Of a stretch of DNA of 18,993 bases, positions 1-6,242 are shown piece by piece. The translations under genes and the position numbers were made by a program. Numbering within the stretch: the stretch's first letter is position 1; each line of letters starts with the position of its first letter. The stretch spans positions 1-18,993 of the forward strand of contig CALXSX010000048.1 in the NCBI GenBank assembly GCA_944391265.1, in the 5' to 3' direction. Source of the DNA: an uncultured Clostridia bacterium. Its GTDB lineage: Bacteria; Bacillota; Clostridia; UBA1381. Below the pieces are notes generated by a model. It searched no databases. It saw only the letters and a program-made list of their open reading frames with translations, and had not been told where the DNA came from.

Positions 1-251
1 AGGCAAAGCAGTATATTTTCATAGTGAAAATTGTTTGTTGTAGCAATATATACCGCGTCAGCACCTGCATCTTCAAGCATTTTTTCGTAGCTGCCGTAAT
101 ATTTTTGCACTCCGTTTTCCGCTGCAAACTTTTCGGCGCGTTTTTCGCTCTTGCTCGAAACGGCGCACACCTCGGCGCAGTCTGTGTTTTTTATCGCTTT
201 ACAAAACCTGGAGGCTATGGTCCCTGCTCCCATTATCCCGAATTTGAACAT
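1..251 (-). CDS. Gfo/Idh/MocA family oxidoreductase, N-terminal part (runs off the window)
   Basis: The minus-strand frame starts at ATG 249-251 and stays open to base 1, giving 83 residues that begin MFKFGIMGAGTIASRF. The GxGxxA-type dinucleotide-binding turn (residues 5-12), the following helix and the later segment DAVYIATTNNFHYENIL are typical of the N-terminal Rossmann domain of Gfo/Idh/MocA NAD(P)-dependent sugar or polyol dehydrogenases. These cytoplasmic enzymes are usually about 330 residues, so roughly three quarters of the protein is missing, including the Lys of the EKP motif and the catalytic His. Substrate cannot be inferred. A GGGAGTG ribosome binding site precedes the ATG, and a clear promoter lies about 35 bp upstream, so the gene probably starts its own transcript. 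Confidence 0.85.
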   Translation of the reverse strand, partial: MFKFGIMGAGTIASRFCKAIKNTDCAEVCAVSSKSEKRAEKFAAENGVQKYYGSYEKMLEDAGADAVYIATTNNFHYENILLC

Positions 252-284
252 ACTATCACTCCCGTAAATTATTAAGCTTCCTGT

Positions 285-313
285 ATTGTATATCAACTCT
301 GAAAATTTTTCAA
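285..313 (-). promoter_or_regulatory. sigma-A type promoter for the Gfo/Idh/MocA gene
   Basis: On the minus strand, TTGAAA (308-313) and TACAAT (285-290) are separated by exactly 17 bp. The -10 box lies 33 bp upstream of the start codon. This is a near-consensus vegetative promoter, located just after the hairpin that ends the htrA side. Confidence 0.7.
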
Positions 314-343
314 CACCGTATAAAAATATTTTCATTTTGCAGG

Positions 344-386
344 CAAAGCAAAAGGTCCTGCCGAAATGGCGGGACCTTTTGCTTTG
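344..386. terminator. Strong hairpin, probable (bidirectional) intrinsic terminator after htrA
   Basis: A 15-bp perfect inverted repeat pairs 344-358 with 372-386, and GCC/GGC pairs at the inner end continue the stem around a GAAAT loop (363-367). The outer arm is A-rich on one side and T-rich on the other (AAAAGG and CCTTTT), as in many Firmicutes terminators where the U-tract is part of the stem. It lies between the htrA stop codon and the promoter of the next minus-strand gene, so transcription from htrA would end here. No separate long T-run follows on either strand. Confidence 0.6.
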
Positions 387-387
387 T

Positions 388-442
388 AAAAAAGGGGGGT
401 CGCCATACCCTGAAATATTTATTGGGGGAATCAGGGTATGGC
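388..442 (-). terminator. Second hairpin with T-run downstream of htrA
   Basis: A 12-bp perfect inverted repeat pairs GCCATACCCTGA (402-413) with TCAGGGTATGGC (431-442) around a 17-nt loop. Read on the minus strand, the stem is followed by GA, six C and six T (plus-strand 388-393). The 8-nt gap between stem and T-run is longer than usual, so this may be a weak terminator working in tandem with hairpin 344-386, or another kind of 3'-end structure. Confidence 0.45.
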
Positions 443-507
443 ATTATGAAAAAAAGATTTTTAACGCACAATATCTGCGTTCTATATTAAAAGTAAGTTA
501 CCAATAA

Positions 508-1734
508 TTAGTTTTTGCTTTCAGTAAGCTTAACTGTAACATCCATCAGCTCACCGTCACGCATTATTGTAAACGTAAGCGTATCGCCCGGTTTCTTGCT
601 GTCGCGGATTGTGTTAAGCTCCTCGCTCGTTTTAACCGCCTGGCCATCAACCTTTGAGATCATATCGCCCTCGCGAAGACCTGCCTCAGCTGCGCCTGTT
701 CCGTCAACAACGCTTGCAACAAACAAGCCGTACTGCGTTTCAGCAACGTTTATACCTACCAGCGGACGCCCTGTTACATAACCTGTTGACATAAGGTCGT
801 CAATTATAGGCTTTACCTCGGATATAGCAATCGCAAATCCAAGACCTTCAACACCGGTCTGCATAAGCTTTACGGAGTTGATACCGATAACCTCGCCGTA
901 CTTGTTGATAAGTGCACCGCCGGAGTTACCTGAGTTGATAGCCGCATCTGTCTGAAGCAGATTGTACGTTCTGTTGTCAACCGTCATGGTCCTGTTCACA
1001 GCGCTTATAATACCCTGAGTTACTGTGCCCATGAACTCCATTCCGAGCGGGTTGCCTATTGCGACAGCAAGCTCGCCTACCTCAACTGCTGACGAATCGC
1101 CGAGAGTTGCGGCAGTGATTTCCTTATCCGTATCTATCTTCAGCACAGCTATATCTGTCTTTTCGTCCTGACCTACGAGCTGAGCAGTGTACTCATCACC
1201 CGTGTTCAGTATAACGCTTATCTCAGTTGCACCGTCTATAACGTGCTGGTTTGTTACAATATAACCGCTTGTCGTGATTATAACTCCTGAACCGGTGCCC
1301 TGCTCGACTACCTGGTCCTCGCCGTCCTGGTTGCCGTAGTAATAGTATCTGCCGCTGAACGGATCATAATACCTTTTCGGCTGTACTTTTGTTTTGTTTA
1401 TAACGCCGACAACGCTCGGTCCAACCTTCTGGGCAATCTCCGGAACCGTAAGAACCTGCTTGCCGTTTTCCATCGTTGATGCTGTGTTAGAAATCTGAGC
1501 TGCGCCGTTGTCGGAGCCGCCCTGCTGTGTTGAAGATGTGCTCCAGTTAACATGGTCAGCTTGTGAATTCTTATTCATTACATACATTCCTGAACCGACT
1601 ATTCCGCCCGTAAAAATACTTGCTGCAAGTGCCGAGCTTATGCATGCAAGCCATATTCTCGGCTTCTTATGCTTCTTTTCATGATTTTCATATACTACAA
1701 GGTCTGTAGTCTCTGTGTATGGATATTTTTTCAT
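508..1734 (-). CDS. htrA: HtrA/DegP-like trypsin-type serine protease with PDZ domain, membrane-anchored
   Basis: This 408-residue protein is an extracytoplasmic quality-control protease that degrades misfolded exported proteins. Its layout is: a short charged cytoplasmic tail (1-27), one membrane anchor (about 28-52), a low-complexity Ser/Gln/Gly linker (60-90), the protease domain (about 95-310) and one PDZ domain (about 320-405). The catalytic triad is visible: His164 in TNQHVID, Asp194 in KTDIAVLKI and Ser271 in NSGNSGGAL. The segment RYYDPFSGRYYYYG (121-134) falls in the variable loop between the first strands of the protease fold. An AGGAGG ribosome binding site lies 8 nt before the ATG. 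The gene stands alone, divergent from the ZIP transporter. No single promoter stands out in the 234-bp divergent region. Confidence 0.93.
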   Translation of the reverse strand: MKKYPYTETTDLVVYENHEKKHKKPRIWLACISSALAASIFTGGIVGSGMYVMNKNSQADHVNWSTSSTQQGGSDNGAAQISNTASTMENGKQVLTVPEIAQKVGPSVVGVINKTKVQPKRYYDPFSGRYYYYGNQDGEDQVVEQGTGSGVIITTSGYIVTNQHVIDGATEISVILNTGDEYTAQLVGQDEKTDIAVLKIDTDKEITAATLGDSSAVEVGELAVAIGNPLGMEFMGTVTQGIISAVNRTMTVDNRTYNLLQTDAAINSGNSGGALINKYGEVIGINSVKLMQTGVEGLGFAIAISEVKPIIDDLMSTGYVTGRPLVGINVAETQYGLFVASVVDGTGAAEAGLREGDMISKVDGQAVKTSEELNTIRDSKKPGDTLTFTIMRDGELMDVTVKLTESKN

Positions 1735-1870
1735 AATTAACGCCTCCTAAGCTAAACGCCACTATGTGTGGATTCACTTACTTTTTATCTTATGCATACA
1801 TGATACAACACGTTTTTTACATGCGTATGAATAAAAAGTAAATATCTTCGACAACTTTTGTAAACAATTT

Positions 1871-1896
1871 TTAAACAAATAATATGATTTGTTAAA
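1871..1896. promoter_or_regulatory. AT-rich palindrome in the htrA/ZIP divergent region, possible operator
   Basis: Ten-bp arms at 1871-1880 and 1887-1896 form an inverted repeat with one mismatch around the 6-nt centre AATATG; the core arms are AACAAAT and ATTTGTT. It lies 19 bp upstream of the -35 box of the ZIP gene. The geometry fits a dimeric regulator, but an AT-rich palindrome can arise by chance and no known operator consensus is claimed. Confidence 0.35.
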
Positions 1897-1914
1897 TGAA
1901 AATAAAAATTGATA

Positions 1915-1943
1915 TTGAAAAAGTTCAAATAGTATGATAGAAT
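1915..1943 (+). promoter_or_regulatory. sigma-A type promoter for the ZIP transporter
   Basis: TTGAAA (1915-1920), a 17-bp spacer and TAGAAT (1938-1943) precede an AGAGGTGAA ribosome binding site (1952-1960) and ATG 1969. The -35 box is part of a small inverted repeat, TTGAA-AAAG-TTCAA (1915-1928), which could be a repressor site. Confidence 0.75.
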
Positions 1944-1968
1944 AGTACGAAAGAGGTGAAACGTACAT

Positions 1969-2751
1969 ATGAATTATACAGTTATAATGGGACTTACGAT
2001 ACCTTTCCTGGGCACGGCGATAGGCGCCGGCACCGTCTTTTTCATGAAAGAGAAGATAAACGACAGCGTACAAAAAGCACTTCTCGGCTTTGCCGCCGGA
2101 GTTATGATGGCGGCGTCGGTATGGTCACTGCTTATACCGGCTCTCGACATGGCGGCGCAGGCGGGCGGCCAGCCATTGATACCTGCCGTTGCCGGGTTTT
2201 TGTGCGGAATAGCGTTCCTGCTTCTTCTTGATACGCTTATACCGCATCTTCATATAAACAGCGACCAGCCCGAGGGACGAAGGGCTAACCTGCAAAAAGC
2301 GTTCATGCTCGTGTTTGCAGTAACGCTTCATAATCTGCCGGAAGGAATGGCGGTCGGTGTTGTGCTTTCCGGAATGCTCACAAACCACGCCGTTATCTCC
2401 GTCACAGCGTCGCTCGCTCTTGCTGTCGGCATCGCGATACAAAACGTGCCTGAGGGCGCTGTTATCTCCGCTCCGCTTGTAAGCAGCGGGCTTTCAAAGG
2501 GAAAATCTTTCGGCTACGGGGTGCTTTCCGGAGTGGTCGAACCGATAGGAGCAATACTCACCATTTTGCTCACGTCATGGATAACGCCCATTTTGCCGTT
2601 TATACTGGCGTTTGCGGCAGGGGCTATGATTTACGTGGTGGTTGAGGAGCTGATTCCTCAGTCTCAGGCCGGAGAACACAGCAATATAGGCACAGTCGGC
2701 GCCGCGCTCGGCTTCGCACTGATGATGGTTCTGGACATCGCGCTGGGATAA
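1969..2751 (+). CDS. ZIP family divalent metal transporter (GufA/ZupT-like)
   Basis: This 260-residue inner-membrane protein has about eight hydrophobic segments, the normal size for bacterial ZIP proteins. The two signature metal-site helices are present: HNLPEGMAVG (121-130) and NVPEGAVIS (159-167), followed by EPIGA (191-195) in the next helix. ZIP proteins carry Zn2+ and often Fe2+, Mn2+ or other divalent ions into the cytoplasm. The histidine-rich loop of many ZIPs is reduced here to PHLH (92-95) and the short stretch after it. Start chosen at ATG 1969, 8 nt after the ribosome binding site. The gene is monocistronic, bounded by its own promoter and a terminator. The metal cannot be read from sequence; a palindrome upstream hints at metal-responsive control. 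Confidence 0.9.
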   Translation: MNYTVIMGLTIPFLGTAIGAGTVFFMKEKINDSVQKALLGFAAGVMMAASVWSLLIPALDMAAQAGGQPLIPAVAGFLCGIAFLLLLDTLIPHLHINSDQPEGRRANLQKAFMLVFAVTLHNLPEGMAVGVVLSGMLTNHAVISVTASLALAVGIAIQNVPEGAVISAPLVSSGLSKGKSFGYGVLSGVVEPIGAILTILLTSWITPILPFILAFAAGAMIYVVVEELIPQSQAGEHSNIGTVGAALGFALMMVLDIALG

Positions 2752-2753
2752 AA

Positions 2754-2795
2754 TAAAAAAAGGGGCTAAGCATTTGGCTTAGCCCCTTCGTTTTT
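2754..2795. terminator. Bidirectional intrinsic terminator between the ZIP gene and gdhA
   Basis: A perfect 10-bp stem pairs AGGGGCTAAG (2761-2770) with CTTAGCCCCT (2778-2787) around loop CATTTGG, followed on the plus strand by TCGTTTTT. On the minus strand the stem is followed by TTTTTTATTTTAT, so it serves both convergent genes. It starts 3 bp after the ZIP stop codon. Confidence 0.92.
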
Positions 2796-2828
2796 GTCCG
2801 CTGTGCGCTATTTTAACATCTCCAAAAA

Positions 2829-4172
2829 TCAAACAATTCCCTGAGCCATCATAGCATCTGCCACTTTAAGGAATCCTGCAACGTTTGCGCCGAGCACGAG
2901 GTTCTTGTTTCCGCCTACCTGTGCACCGTACTCATCTGCTGCTGCTGATGCGCTCTTGTAGATGTTTACCATGATATCGTGAAGCTTTGCGTCTACTTCT
3001 TCAAATGTCCATGAAAGTCTCTGTGAGTTCTGACTCATTTCGAGAGCTGATGTAGCAACACCGCCGGCATTTGAAGCCTTACCGGGTGCGAAGTATACAC
3101 CATTTTCCTGGAGGTACTTTGTAGCGTCAAGAGTTGTGGGCATGTTAGCGCCCTCTGCTACTACCTTGCAGCCGTTTGCAACGAGCATTTTTGCATCGTC
3201 TATGAGAAGCTCATTTTGTGTAGCGCACGGAAGTGCAACGTCACACTTAACGCTCCAGATGCCTTTGCCCTCTGTGTATTTAGCGTTCAGTCTGTACTGA
3301 AGGTATTCCTTGATACGTCCTCTCTTAACCTCTTTTATTTCCTTAACAGCTGCGAGGTCGATTCCTTCCTCGTCATATATCCAGCCGTTTGAATCTGAAA
3401 GTGCAACTACCTTGCCGCCGAGCTGATGAACCTTCTCTGTTGCATAGATAGCAACGTTACCTGAACCTGAAACAACAACTGTCTTGCCTGCAAAGTCCGT
3501 GCCTTTTTCCTTGAGCATCTCGTTTGCAAAATATACGAGTCCGTAGCCTGTTGCCTCTGTTCTTACGAGCGAGCCGCCCCATGTGAGGCCTTTGCCTGTG
3601 AGAACGCCCTCGTAGCAGTCACGGATTCTCTTGTACTGGCCGTACATAAATCCGATCTCTCTTGCGCCTGTTCCGATATCGCCTGCCGGTACGTCTGTGT
3701 CTGCGCCGATGTGACGGTAAAGCTCTGTCATGAAGCTCTGGCAGAATGCCATTACCTCACGGTCTGACTTGCCCTTAGGATCGAAATCAGATCCGCCCTT
3801 GCCGCCGCCGATGGGGAGGCCTGTAAGCGAGTTCTTGAAAATCTGCTCGAAGCCGAGGAACTTGATGATACCGAGGTTAACTGACGGATGAAGTCTGAGT
3901 CCGCCTTTGTAAGGACCGATTGCGCTGTTATACTGAACTCTGAATCCGCGGTTTACCTGAACCTTGCCGTTATCGTCAACCCATGGTACGCGGAACATGA
4001 TCTGGCGCTCAGGCTCAACCAATCTTTCGAGAAGAGAAGCAGCTTCATACTCGGGATGCTTATCAAGCACCGGCTGAAGTGACTCGAGAACCTCTGTAGC
4101 AGCCTGGATAAATTCCGGCTCACTGGAGTTCTTCTGCTTTAACTGTTCAAGAACTTTTTCTGAATAAGACAT
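2829..4172 (-). CDS. gdhA: NADP-type glutamate dehydrogenase
   Basis: This 447-residue protein matches the length of hexameric bacterial NADP-dependent GDH. It interconverts 2-oxoglutarate plus ammonia and glutamate in the cytoplasm and assimilates ammonium when NADPH-linked. The N-terminal substrate domain has the K-rich signature LPIGGGKGG (119-127, catalytic Lys125) and PAGDIGTGARE (162-172, Asp165). The dinucleotide fold starts at VVSGSGNVA (233-241). The strand after it ends in ALSDSNG (257-263) with Ser rather than an acidic residue, which favours NADP. An AAGGAG ribosome binding site precedes ATG 4172 and a strong promoter lies upstream. Monocistronic. NADP preference is inferred from the motif. 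Confidence 0.96.
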   Translation of the reverse strand: MSYSEKVLEQLKQKNSSEPEFIQAATEVLESLQPVLDKHPEYEAASLLERLVEPERQIMFRVPWVDDNGKVQVNRGFRVQYNSAIGPYKGGLRLHPSVNLGIIKFLGFEQIFKNSLTGLPIGGGKGGSDFDPKGKSDREVMAFCQSFMTELYRHIGADTDVPAGDIGTGAREIGFMYGQYKRIRDCYEGVLTGKGLTWGGSLVRTEATGYGLVYFANEMLKEKGTDFAGKTVVVSGSGNVAIYATEKVHQLGGKVVALSDSNGWIYDEEGIDLAAVKEIKEVKRGRIKEYLQYRLNAKYTEGKGIWSVKCDVALPCATQNELLIDDAKMLVANGCKVVAEGANMPTTLDATKYLQENGVYFAPGKASNAGGVATSALEMSQNSQRLSWTFEEVDAKLHDIMVNIYKSASAAADEYGAQVGGNKNLVLGANVAGFLKVADAMMAQGIV

Positions 4173-4225
4173 TATGTAAACACTCCTTCAATATAGCTTT
4201 TTGAGTTTAAACCCACATCGTTTTT

Positions 4226-4254
4226 ATTCTATCATTATTCATTTTAAAAGTCAA
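4226..4254 (-). promoter_or_regulatory. gdhA: sigma-A type promoter for gdhA
   Basis: On the minus strand, TTGACT (4249-4254), a 17-bp spacer and TAGAAT (4226-4231) form a near-consensus promoter about 54 bp upstream of the gdhA start. A direct repeat GTTGA-ATTAT-GTTGA overlaps the -35 box. Confidence 0.78.
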
Positions 4255-4336
4255 CATAATTCAACTTTTTTATAAAAATTTCGGTAATATTTATAGTCTT
4301 AACGCATTTTTTAGGGTATAGAGCTAAAAAAAGTTA

Positions 4337-4825
4337 TTACAGATTAACATTTCTGCGTTTGAGAACTGTTATAATTATGCACGGAATCGGTATAGAAGCA
4401 ACAAACTGTGCAATATTGAACGGAATTGTGGCAGTTGCGGAAACGAAGCTACCGTACAAAAGCGAGTCGGTTACGTAGTAGCCCGCTGTCAGAATTATTC
4501 CGCCTGCCAGAAACGAAACGGCAGCAGCAGCCTTTCCTTTGTTCATTTTAGCGTACACCGCCCCTGCCGCGCCGCCCATAGCGGCTTTAATAATCAGCGT
4601 GGGAATGGCATAAACAGGCGACACAAGCAGGTCGGCTATTACTCCGCCGAGCGCGCCGACGACAGCAGCACCGCCGGGACCTACCATAAACGCGGCAAGA
4701 TATATTATGCTGTCACCAAAGTGCACATACCCGCTCGTAGAAAGTACAGGCACATGATATACAAGCGTCAGAAGCGCTGTCATAGCCGTTAAAATTGAAA
4801 CAAGTGTTAATTTTCTTATGTTCAT
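4337..4825 (-). CDS. ECF transporter S component (substrate-binding membrane subunit)
   Basis: This 162-residue, almost wholly hydrophobic protein has about five to six membrane helices. The motif GYVHFGDSIIYLAAFMVGPGGAAVVGALGG (32-61) followed by IADLL and a Pro-rich turn is typical of energy-coupling-factor S subunits of the ECF-type riboflavin-transporter S family (PF07155-like). Such subunits bind a vitamin or related micronutrient and share the EcfA/EcfA'/EcfT energising module encoded elsewhere; none of those genes lies in the window. The substrate cannot be assigned, and no vitamin riboswitch is visible upstream. The start ATG 4825 has an AGGGAAGTG ribosome binding site. It begins 12 nt after the rsuA-type gene stops, so the two are almost certainly co-transcribed. 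Confidence 0.82.
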   Translation of the reverse strand: MNIRKLTLVSILTAMTALLTLVYHVPVLSTSGYVHFGDSIIYLAAFMVGPGGAAVVGALGGVIADLLVSPVYAIPTLIIKAAMGGAAGAVYAKMNKGKAAAAVSFLAGGIILTAGYYVTDSLLYGSFVSATATIPFNIAQFVASIPIPCIIITVLKRRNVNL

Positions 4826-4837
4826 GATTACACTTCC

Positions 4838-5536
4838 CTAAACAGAATATATTTGCGACGTGAGATTTTCCTTCGTAAGCTCCGCATATTCTCCGCACTT
4901 AAGCGCGCTGTCAAGGTGCAGGCCGCCGATTGAAACGCGCTTCAGGTACGTCACCTTTTTGCCGCACTTTTCGCACATTCGTTTCACCTGGTGAAACTTG
5001 CCCTCGCTGACTGAGATATAAATCTCGTTTTTGTTTTCCGTAAACTCAAGCTTTGCCGGGAGCGCCGTAAAATCGCCTAGATCCATGCCGGAGGCGAAAA
5101 GTTCCGCGTCAGCGTCCTCCATAGGCAGATCCGTCACCGCAAAATATTTTTTAACAACATTCTTTTTTGGCGATATGAGCTCGTGAGTGAGTGCGCCGTC
5201 GTTTGTAAGTATTAAAAGGCCTTCTGTATCTATGTCGAGCCTTCCGACCGGGAACGGCTCAAAGCGCCTGTGCTCATCCCGCAAAAGCTCCGTCACGCAC
5301 CGCTGCTTTTTGTCCCACACTGCCGATACAAAGCCTGCCGGCTTGTTCATGACAAGGTAAATAAACTCCCTGTACACAATCTGCTCGCCGCCGCATATAA
5401 CTGTGTCGGAATTTTCATCAACCTTGAAATCCGCCTTAACAGCCGTAACGCCGTTCACCGTCACCGCGCCTGATTTTATCAGCTTTCGCGCCTCGCTCCT
5501 CGTAAAGGCTGTACCCAGAAATTTATCAAGCCTCAT
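4838..5536 (-). CDS. rsuA: RsuA/RluB/RluE family rRNA pseudouridine synthase
   Basis: This enzyme isomerises a specific uridine of rRNA to pseudouridine. With the start at ATG 5536 (232 residues), MRLDKFLG opens the S4 RNA-binding domain (1-48), preceded by a GGAGGTGG ribosome binding site; an upstream in-frame ATG at 5575 has none and is rejected. The catalytic motif GRLDIDTEGLLILTNDG (98-114) carries catalytic Asp101. The third family motif is EGKFHQVKRMCEKCGKKVTYLKRVSIGGL (178-206). Length and order match RsuA (16S U516 in E. coli), but RluB/RluE-type specificity on 23S rRNA cannot be excluded. It is the first gene of a two-gene operon with the ECF S component, with its own promoter. Confidence 0.9.
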   Translation of the reverse strand: MRLDKFLGTAFTRSEARKLIKSGAVTVNGVTAVKADFKVDENSDTVICGGEQIVYREFIYLVMNKPAGFVSAVWDKKQRCVTELLRDEHRRFEPFPVGRLDIDTEGLLILTNDGALTHELISPKKNVVKKYFAVTDLPMEDADAELFASGMDLGDFTALPAKLEFTENKNEIYISVSEGKFHQVKRMCEKCGKKVTYLKRVSIGGLHLDSALKCGEYAELTKENLTSQIYSV

Positions 5537-5560
5537 AGCTTCCACCTCCGCTCTTGAACG

Positions 5561-5589
5561 ATTATAGCACATCACCGTTTTATACGCAA
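5561..5589 (-). promoter_or_regulatory. sigma-A type promoter for the rsuA operon
   Basis: On the minus strand, TTGCGT (5584-5589), a 17-bp spacer and TATAAT (5561-5566) lie 24 bp upstream of the chosen start. The -35 box also forms one arm of an inverted repeat, ACGCAA (5584-5589) / TTGCGT (5614-5619). Confidence 0.72.
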
Positions 5590-5630
5590 CACATTTACAA
5601 AATTTTTTTGACTTTGCGTTAAAAAACGTA

Positions 5631-5659
5631 TTGCTTTTCAGTGCGGCAGATGATATAAT
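5631..5659 (+). promoter_or_regulatory. sigma-A type promoter for the truncated kinase gene
   Basis: TTGCTT (5631-5636), a 17-bp spacer and TATAAT (5654-5659) are followed by a GGGAGGT ribosome binding site at 5677-5683. The promoter looks intact although the gene it drives is broken. Confidence 0.7.
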
Positions 5660-5674
5660 GCTTATAAGAAGTGA

Positions 5675-6196
5675 TTGGGAGGTCCTGGAAAAATATTTGA
5701 TTTTAAAGAAAACACCGAATTTGACATAATCGGCATGGGAGAGGTTATGCTGAGACTTTCACCGCCGGGAAAAGAAAAAATTTCACAGAGCGAGACATTT
5801 GAAAAAAATGCCGGCGGCTCTGAGCTTAACGTCGTTTCGGGCGCCGCTATGCTGGGTCTTAGAAATGCCATTATCACCAAGCTTCCGAAAAGCAAGATGG
5901 GGCACTTTATCAGAAACAAGATAAGATACGGTAACGTCTCCGACGACCACATTGTGTATGACAGTTCTGACGAAAAACGGCTCGGTATTTACTACTACGA
6001 AAGCGGAGCATATCCGAGAAAATCGTCATGCATTTACGACAGGGCATCATCATCAATGTGCTCGCTTACGATGGACGAGATAAGCCCTGATGTATTCAGC
6101 CAGGCAAAGATATTTCATATCAGCTCAATCGACGAGATACGTTCAGTAATAGCGTCGCATAAGGCGACAGGGCCGCAGGACGAGATGGTGAGGTAA
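5675..6196 (+). pseudogene. PfkB-family sugar kinase (2-keto-3-deoxygluconate kinase-like), internally deleted relic
   Basis: The frame encodes the N-terminal half of a ribokinase-family enzyme: FDIIGMGEVMLRLSPPG, the AGGSELNVVSGAAMLG substrate segment, then LGIYYYESG and YDRASSSMCSL, which closely fit KDG kinases. Right after FHISSI, where intact proteins continue with about 150 more residues, the sequence jumps to DEIRSVIASHKATGPQDEMVR and a stop. This tail resembles a PfkB C-terminus, so an in-frame internal deletion is inferred. The GAGD ATP-site/catalytic-base motif is absent, so kinase activity is not expected. The start is also damaged: TTG 5675 overlaps the ribosome binding site, and the codon at the right spacing (5693) is ATA, a one-base change from ATG. 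Promoter and terminator remain. It could still make a small protein from ATA or an internal ATG. Confidence 0.8.
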
Positions 6197-6201
6197 AAAT
6201 C

Positions 6202-6241
6202 AAAAAGACAGAAATTTTTGTGTAAATTTCTGCCTTTTTTT
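6202..6241. terminator. Bidirectional intrinsic terminator between the kinase relic and the membrane-protein gene
   Basis: CAGAAATTT (6209-6217) pairs with AAATTTCTG (6224-6232) around loop TTGTGT, and an A-run/T-run extends the stem with one mismatch. The plus strand ends in seven T (6235-6241); the minus strand continues as GTCTTTTTGATTTTT. It sits between convergent genes. Confidence 0.88.
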
Positions 6242-6242
6242 A

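Noticed and set aside
1751..1870. Promoter for htrA on the minus strand
   Set aside because: Several weak -35/-10 pairs exist (for example TTTACT with TAAAAA at 17 bp), and none is clearly better than the others.
4315..4345. Terminator after the ECF S component gene
   Set aside because: A T-run is present on the minus strand, but the only stem in front of it is 4 bp (GTTA/TAAC), too weak to call.
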